A stretch of 16,072 bases of DNA, from positions 1-16,072 of the forward strand of contig JAFOHW010000066.1 in NCBI GenBank assembly GCA_017421685.1. The letters are read 5' to 3'. Below, piece after piece: positions 11,787 to 16,072 of the stretch; within the stretch, counting starts at the first letter, position 1; every line of letters begins with the position of its first letter. A program made the position numbers and the translations under genes. Below the pieces are notes generated by a model that was not told where the DNA came from, ran no database searches, and saw only the letters and a program-made list of their open reading frames with translations. Source of the stretch: Candidatus Saccharimonadota bacterium. Lineage in GTDB: Bacteria; Patescibacteriota; Saccharimonadia; Saccharimonadales; Saccharimonadaceae.

Positions 11787-14405
11787 ATGGCAGAAGACAA
11801 GAATACTAATAAAAATCCGAAGGAACTACCTTCCGAAGACATTGTCGGAGGTTACGACCGAGACGATAAGAGCGCGAGCCTCGTAACGACGGGCGCGAGC
11901 GACTCCGTGTCTGAGGAAGGTGGTTCTTCGGAAACTGAATCTGGCATCGAGCTCCGTACCGTTGAAAACACCATGGAAGATTACTTCCTCCGCTATTCAC
12001 TCTCTGTTATTGTTGACCGCGCCTTACCCGATGTCCGCGACGGATTAAAACCGGTTAATCGCCGTATTCTTTATGCAATGAACAAAAATGGTTGGAAAGC
12101 CCCCCATGCAACCGTGAAATCCGCCCGTATCGTCGGTGAGGTTATGGGTAAGTACCATCCTCATGGCGACTCCTCTATTTACGACGCAATGGTGAATCTG
12201 GCTCAACCCTGGAAAATGCGTTACACCCTTGTTGAGGGCCAAGGTAACTTCGGTTCGATGGACGGAGATGAGGCCGCCGCTTCTCGTTATACTGAGGCTC
12301 GCCTTGACAAGGTCGGTGCTGAGCTTCTTTCCGATATCGAGAAAGATACAGTCGATTTTCGCGACAACTTCGATGGTTCAGAGAAAGAACCGTCCGTTCT
12401 CCCAGCCGCTGTCCCGAATATTCTCTTAAACGGCCAGATGGGTATCGCCGTTGGTATGGCGACAAATATTCCGCCCCATAACCTTGGGGAACTAATTGAT
12501 GCGACTGTAGCCCAGATTGATGATCCCGAAATTTCTCTAGAAGGGCTAATGAAGTATGTTAAAGGCCCAGATTTCCCGACCGGCGCTGAGGTTTATGGCG
12601 GAGCGCCAATGAAACAGGCATACGCTACCGGTAAAGGTTCGGTCGTCATCCGTGCTGTCGCGAACATCGAAGAGCGCAGTAAAGGACGCTTTAATATCGT
12701 TATTACCGAAGTTCCTTATGGGATGAGTAAGGAAGGCTTTATCGAGAAGGTTCGCGACCTCGTCCTTGCGAAAAAACTAGATCATATTGCCGATGCTAGA
12801 GATGAATCTGCGAGAGGGAAGATCCGCATTGTCGTTGAATTGAAAAAAGACGCTTTTCCAAAGAAAATTTTAAACCAGCTTTATAAACTAACCCCTCTTC
12901 AGACTGCATTCCACTACAATATGCTAGCTCTCATCGACGGAATCCAGCCCCGTATTCTTGGCCTAAAAGAGATTCTTGCCGAATTTATTAAACATCGTCA
13001 AAAAGTTATTCGTCGCCGGACTGAATTTGATTTAAAGAAGGCTAAAGAGCGTGCCCATATCTTAGAAGGGTTAAAGATTGCGCTTGATAATATCGATGAA
13101 GTCATTAAAGTTATTCGCGCCTCTTATGACGATGCCGATAAACAGCTCATGAGCCGTTTTGGTCTCTCTGAAATCCAAGCAAATGCAATTTTACAAATGC
13201 AACTCCGTCGTTTACAGGGGTTAGAGCGCGACAAAATCGAAGAAGAGTTGAAACAGCTTCATGAATTAATCGCGAAACTCGAAGCAATTCTTGCTGATGA
13301 AAAAGAGGTTCTAAGAGTAGTAAAAGAAGAGCTTATCGCCGTGAAAGAGAAGTATGACGATCCTCGTCGCAGTAAAATCATTAATCACGAAGTCGGTAAG
13401 TTCTCCGAAGAAGAATTAATCCCAGAAGAAGAAAGCGTTATCCTCTTAACGACAGAAAACTACATGAAGAGAGTTCCTCAAAACGATTTCCGTCGCCAGA
13501 ACAGGGGCGGAAAAGGAAAGAGAGGCATGACTACGAAGGAGGAAGATGTTATTGCCCAGATTTTGACCGCTAACTCCCACGATTTCTTGCTCTTCTTTAC
13601 AAATCAGGGGCGACTCTTCCGCATGAAGGCCTACGAAGTTCCTCAGGCCTCTCTAGCCGCAAAGGGAACCGCTGCTGTGAACATGTTGAATATGCATCCT
13701 GAAGAAAAAATTACCGCGATTATTAAGCAGGGAGACGCAGGAGCTAACGGTTACCTCTTTATGGCTACAAAGAAGGGAACCATTAAAAAGACTGCCATTA
13801 AAGACTTCTTTAACGTTCGCAGTAACGGAATTATCGCCATTAAGCTAGATAACGGAGATGAACTTCGTTGGGTTAAAGAGACGACCGGAGATAACGACAT
13901 CGTCATCTCTACCTCTGCTGGGCAGGCTACCCGCTTTAATGAAAAAGAAGTCCGTGCTATGGGGCGTTCCGCCATGGGTGTAAGAGGTATGCGACTTCGC
14001 CCGAAGGACGAAATCGTCGGTATGGATGTCATTACCGATCCAACCCAAAAATTAATTGCTGTTTCGGCAAACGGTTATGGGAAAGCCACACTCGTTTCTA
14101 ACTTCCCGCCTCATAAACGCGGAGGTGTTGGTATAAAAGTTGCTACCGTAACTGAGAAGACTGGTCCGATTGTCGCTGTTCATACTCTGGATCCGCTTGC
14201 GAAAGAAGTAATTATGATGTCTACAAAGGGTCAAGCTATTCGTGTTTCCATGAAAGAAATCCCGACTCTTGGTCGTGTAACGCAGGGCGTCCGTATCATG
14301 AAGATGAGTGAAGGAGATACCGTCGCTTCGCTTGGTATCGTCCTCCCAGAGCCGGAAACTCCTCCTGAAGCCGAGAAAACAGGGAACGAAAAGCCTAAGA
14401 AATAA
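11787..14405 (+). CDS. gyrA: DNA gyrase subunit A
   Basis: The DNA cleavage and wrapping subunit, 872 residues. The winged-helix/tower region shows [13 protein letters not shown] and [11 protein letters not shown]. The catalytic tyrosine is Tyr168 in ASRYTEARL. The quinolone-determining positions carry Ser129 and Asp133, the usual sensitive residues. A long coiled-coil dimer arm lies near 400-530. The C-terminal beta-pinwheel starts with the GyrA box QNRGGKG (571-577), required for supercoiling. The ATG is preceded by TAAGGAGG overlapping the gyrB stop, so the two are coupled. Odd: about 57 residues of Ser/Glu/Asp-rich sequence precede the conserved [19 protein letters not shown] start, longer than in E. 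coli GyrA. The last 25 residues are a charged Pro/Glu/Lys tail. Confidence 0.97.
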   Translation: MAEDKNTNKNPKELPSEDIVGGYDRDDKSASLVTTGASDSVSEEGGSSETESGIELRTVENTMEDYFLRYSLSVIVDRALPDVRDGLKPVNRRILYAMNKNGWKAPHATVKSARIVGEVMGKYHPHGDSSIYDAMVNLAQPWKMRYTLVEGQGNFGSMDGDEAAASRYTEARLDKVGAELLSDIEKDTVDFRDNFDGSEKEPSVLPAAVPNILLNGQMGIAVGMATNIPPHNLGELIDATVAQIDDPEISLEGLMKYVKGPDFPTGAEVYGGAPMKQAYATGKGSVVIRAVANIEERSKGRFNIVITEVPYGMSKEGFIEKVRDLVLAKKLDHIADARDESARGKIRIVVELKKDAFPKKILNQLYKLTPLQTAFHYNMLALIDGIQPRILGLKEILAEFIKHRQKVIRRRTEFDLKKAKERAHILEGLKIALDNIDEVIKVIRASYDDADKQLMSRFGLSEIQANAILQMQLRRLQGLERDKIEEELKQLHELIAKLEAILADEKEVLRVVKEELIAVKEKYDDPRRSKIINHEVGKFSEEELIPEEESVILLTTENYMKRVPQNDFRRQNRGGKGKRGMTTKEEDVIAQILTANSHDFLLFFTNQGRLFRMKAYEVPQASLAAKGTAAVNMLNMHPEEKITAIIKQGDAGANGYLFMATKKGTIKKTAIKDFFNVRSNGIIAIKLDNGDELRWVKETTGDNDIVISTSAGQATRFNEKEVRAMGRSAMGVRGMRLRPKDEIVGMDVITDPTQKLIAVSANGYGKATLVSNFPPHKRGGVGIKVATVTEKTGPIVAVHTLDPLAKEVIMMSTKGQAIRVSMKEIPTLGRVTQGVRIMKMSEGDTVASLGIVLPEPETPPEAEKTGNEKPKK

Positions 14406-14420
14406 CGAGAAACAACAGAA

Positions 14421-14450
14421 AAGGTCGCGCTTAGTTGCGCGACCTTTTTT
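14421..14450 (+). terminator. Intrinsic terminator of gyrBA
   Basis: AAGGTCGCGC (14421-14430), loop TTAGTT, GCGCGACCTT (14437-14446), T-run through 14450. A strong 10-bp GC-rich stem 15 nt after the gyrA stop. Confidence 0.95.
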
Positions 14451-14548
14451 AGTATCTGTACCCCTTCTCGCATCTGTTTTATCTCTAATTACATGGTCTC
14501 ATTATCCGCTACCAAACATTATTTATAAGCCTAAACGTTTTACAGGGG

Positions 14549-14578
14549 TTGAAATTTTTTATAACCTGTGCTTATACT
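14549..14578 (+). promoter_or_regulatory. Promoter of the surface-protein gene
   Basis: TTGAAA (14549-14554), 17 bp, TGC then TTATAC (14572-14577; or TATACT at 18 bp). Start near 14585; the leader carries AGAGGAG (14599-14605) four nt before the ATG. Confidence 0.7.
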
Positions 14579-14609
14579 CCCCCTAAATTAAATTTAACAG
14601 AGGAGTATT

Positions 14610-15887
14610 ATGAAAAAAATCCCTATTTTATTATCAATTTTTTCCATATTTATGGGAAATCTAGCCATCGCACCCCTAAATGTTTCGGCGAAATACCGAG
14701 AAGACGAGACTACCTGGTATACGGTCGACGAACTTCTTGAATTTTCCGAGGAGGTAAGGACGGAAGAGAAGCTACTTTGCGGAGATAATCAAGATTGTCG
14801 CATGGAGCTTCATTTTTCTCATTTCGAGGAAGGAGCCGAACACGAAAAATATCGAGCTCTCTATATGCTCGAAGAATCGCAATTTTGGGTTACCTCAATA
14901 AACCCAGGGCAGGAAACAATTAGCGTCCTCTATTTTGACGAAGAGCCATTTCTTAAGATGATGGGGATAGAGGAACATCACCCTTTAGACTTTATCTTTC
15001 TAGCCTGGTTTGATGAAATAAACGGCGCTATTGGGAATTATAATCACGAGCTCCCAATCGAACCTCAGTTTCCGGAAGATCTCCATCTCCTCTACGCTGA
15101 CGAATCTCTCTCTTATAGTTCAGAGGGCTTTCCTTCCAGTGAACAATTTAACCTCCCTATCGCCTCAACTAATTTAAGAGACAATCATCTTGGGTATATT
15201 TATCTCGCAGTTTTTGGTGAATACTTTAACTCGAAAGGCTATGTCGACTATTCCTCCTGTTTAACTGAACCAGATTATGGCGACGGGGTAGAATGTCGCT
15301 TAATGTTCTCAGCTGATCGGGGATATCGTTATTTCCCACCTAGAGAAACTATTGATGAGCCTGAAACAATTGAACCAACAGAGAAGCCAGAAAACCCAAC
15401 AGAGCCGACGAACCTAATTAACCCTGAAACCTCAACAGATTTAACAGATTCAGAACCCCCAACAGACCCCGAAGGCCCTTCTAGTGTCCCTGAAAACCCG
15501 ATTAACGAGAATCTCCTAGACGAAGCCATGACGGAAACTCATCAAGAGCTAAAAACCTCAGATAACAGGGAAGAGAATCGAACAAAATATTTAACCGTAA
15601 CCGAAAAAACTTCATCTACTCCAGGGGTTGTAGCGTATTCGGTCTCCTCAACAAACCCCGTTAATCCGGTTGATTCGATAATTTCTAGAACAAACGAAGC
15701 TACGGAAGAATCTGCTAATCTAGTAAACCCTCTAGGCGAAAAAGAAGTTTCCCTCCCAGAAGCTGGAGAATTAAATCCGAAATGCGAACAAATTGTTATT
15801 TTTCCTTGGTGGATTATTCTATTACTTATCATCGGCGACGCAATCATCTTATGGTTCTTCTGGCCAAAAAACTCCAAACGAGCTTAA
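14610..15887 (+). CDS. Secreted, C-terminally anchored surface protein with LPEAG-like signal
   Basis: A 425-residue exported protein of unknown family. The signal peptide (1-27) has a KK n-region, hydrophobic core and VSA cleavage site. An acidic globular ectodomain (about 28-240) has cysteines placed for two disulfides, Cys57/Cys63 and Cys217/Cys229. A Pro/Glu/Thr-rich stalk (243-300) and a Ser/Thr/Asn-rich stretch (300-380) follow. LPEAG (382-386) then leads, after about 12 residues, to a Trp-rich membrane helix (398-418) and the basic tail KNSKRA. This order (pentapeptide, helix, basic tail) is the cell-wall sorting layout of LPxTG proteins, with Ala for Thr. Whether a sortase recognises it, or the helix alone anchors it, cannot be told. 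The ectodomain shows no domain I recognise; host or cell contact is a guess from layout. Confidence 0.85.
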   Translation: MKKIPILLSIFSIFMGNLAIAPLNVSAKYREDETTWYTVDELLEFSEEVRTEEKLLCGDNQDCRMELHFSHFEEGAEHEKYRALYMLEESQFWVTSINPGQETISVLYFDEEPFLKMMGIEEHHPLDFIFLAWFDEINGAIGNYNHELPIEPQFPEDLHLLYADESLSYSSEGFPSSEQFNLPIASTNLRDNHLGYIYLAVFGEYFNSKGYVDYSSCLTEPDYGDGVECRLMFSADRGYRYFPPRETIDEPETIEPTEKPENPTEPTNLINPETSTDLTDSEPPTDPEGPSSVPENPINENLLDEAMTETHQELKTSDNREENRTKYLTVTEKTSSTPGVVAYSVSSTNPVNPVDSIISRTNEATEESANLVNPLGEKEVSLPEAGELNPKCEQIVIFPWWIILLLIIGDAIILWFFWPKNSKRA

Positions 15888-15901
15888 AGCTCTCTTTTTC
15901 A
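15880..15901 (+). terminator. Possible terminator of the surface-protein gene
   Basis: GAGC (15880-15883), loop TTAAA, GCTC (15889-15892), then TCTTTTTC. The hairpin includes the stop codon. Short stem, moderate support. Confidence 0.5.
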
Positions 15902-15921
15902 AACTTTTTTAAATAAAACCC

Positions 15922-15950
15922 TTGACAAAAAGAGGGAAGTGCGATAAGAT
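15922..15950 (+). promoter_or_regulatory. Strong promoter at the right edge, possible stable-RNA operon
   Basis: Perfect TTGACA (15922-15927), exactly 17 bp, TAAGAT (15945-15950). Start predicted near 15957. This and the promoter at 4292 are the only ones in the window with a perfect -35. Confidence 0.8.
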
Positions 15951-15956
15951 GATATC

Positions 15957-16072
15957 AGTCTAAAGCTGCGAGTAGATATTTTAGGAGTCTTTAGAAATAT
16001 TTTAACAATTTAGTTGTGCAATTAATCATCGTCAGTTTATTTATTTTTAATTAGAGCTAAATAAATCGCAAA
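15957..16072 (+). other. Structured leader without ORF, possibly the start of an rRNA operon
   Basis: At least 116 nt of transcript without a coding start. It contains TCTAAAG (15959-15965) that can pair with CTTTAGA (15989-15995). A TTTAACAATTTA stretch (16001-16012) equals the boxA-proximal sequence in E. coli rrn leaders. TTTATTTA (16036-16043) can pair with TAAATAAA (16058-16065). No gene is reached before the window ends, so the rRNA assignment is inference. Confidence 0.35.

Noticed and set aside
9792..14405. ParE/ParC (topoisomerase IV) instead of gyrase
   Set aside because: The A subunit carries a GyrA box (QNRGGKG), which marks gyrase.

Overview
The window reads as a chromosomal segment of a small-genome bacterium, most likely Candidatus Saccharibacteria (TM7) or another Patescibacteria/CPR lineage. 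This is inference: it rests on compact gene packing, short or reduced versions of core proteins, a VirD4/TraG-like ATPase with a Pro/Ala-rich tail just upstream of gyrB-gyrA, and a monoderm-style surface protein. The large genes have no in-frame UGA codons, so the standard bacterial code fits.

Left part (1-4128). The 3' end of an RNase H-like gene is followed by RNase P RNA (rnpB, + strand) and a bidirectional terminator. Converging on it from the other strand is the translation operon infC-rpmI-rplT-rpmB. Its infC probably starts at a non-canonical AUA codon. Upstream of infC, also on the minus strand, are a four-helix membrane protein and a ComM/YifB-type AAA+ ATPase.

Middle (4129-5795). 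About 1.67 kb carries no convincing protein gene but is dense in RNA signals. There is a strong sigma70-type promoter driving a roughly 107-nt RNA that ends in an intrinsic terminator, and the tmRNA gene ssrA on the minus strand with a readable tag. There is also a roughly 159-nt near-continuous hairpin RNA whose closing helix begins exactly at a predicted transcription start, and a multi-hairpin region that may be a further structured RNA. Two related palindromes lie between the last two.

Right part (5796-16072, + strand). A small membrane protein, an acidic disordered protein, a 44-residue ORF coupled by ATGA overlaps on both sides, and a 959-residue VirD4/TraG-like P-loop ATPase form a likely secretion or DNA-transfer cluster. 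The first two genes appear to be transcribed from extended -10 promoters placed so that the mRNA is leaderless. Then come gyrB and gyrA (DNA gyrase) with a strong terminator, a secreted surface protein with a C-terminal LPEAG-like anchoring signal, and a strong promoter with a structured leader running off the right edge, possibly the start of an rRNA operon.

The best candidates for undescribed biology are the RNA cluster at 4292-5760, the tmRNA with altered D and T loops, the coupled 44-residue ORF, the leaderless start architecture, and the AUA start of infC.
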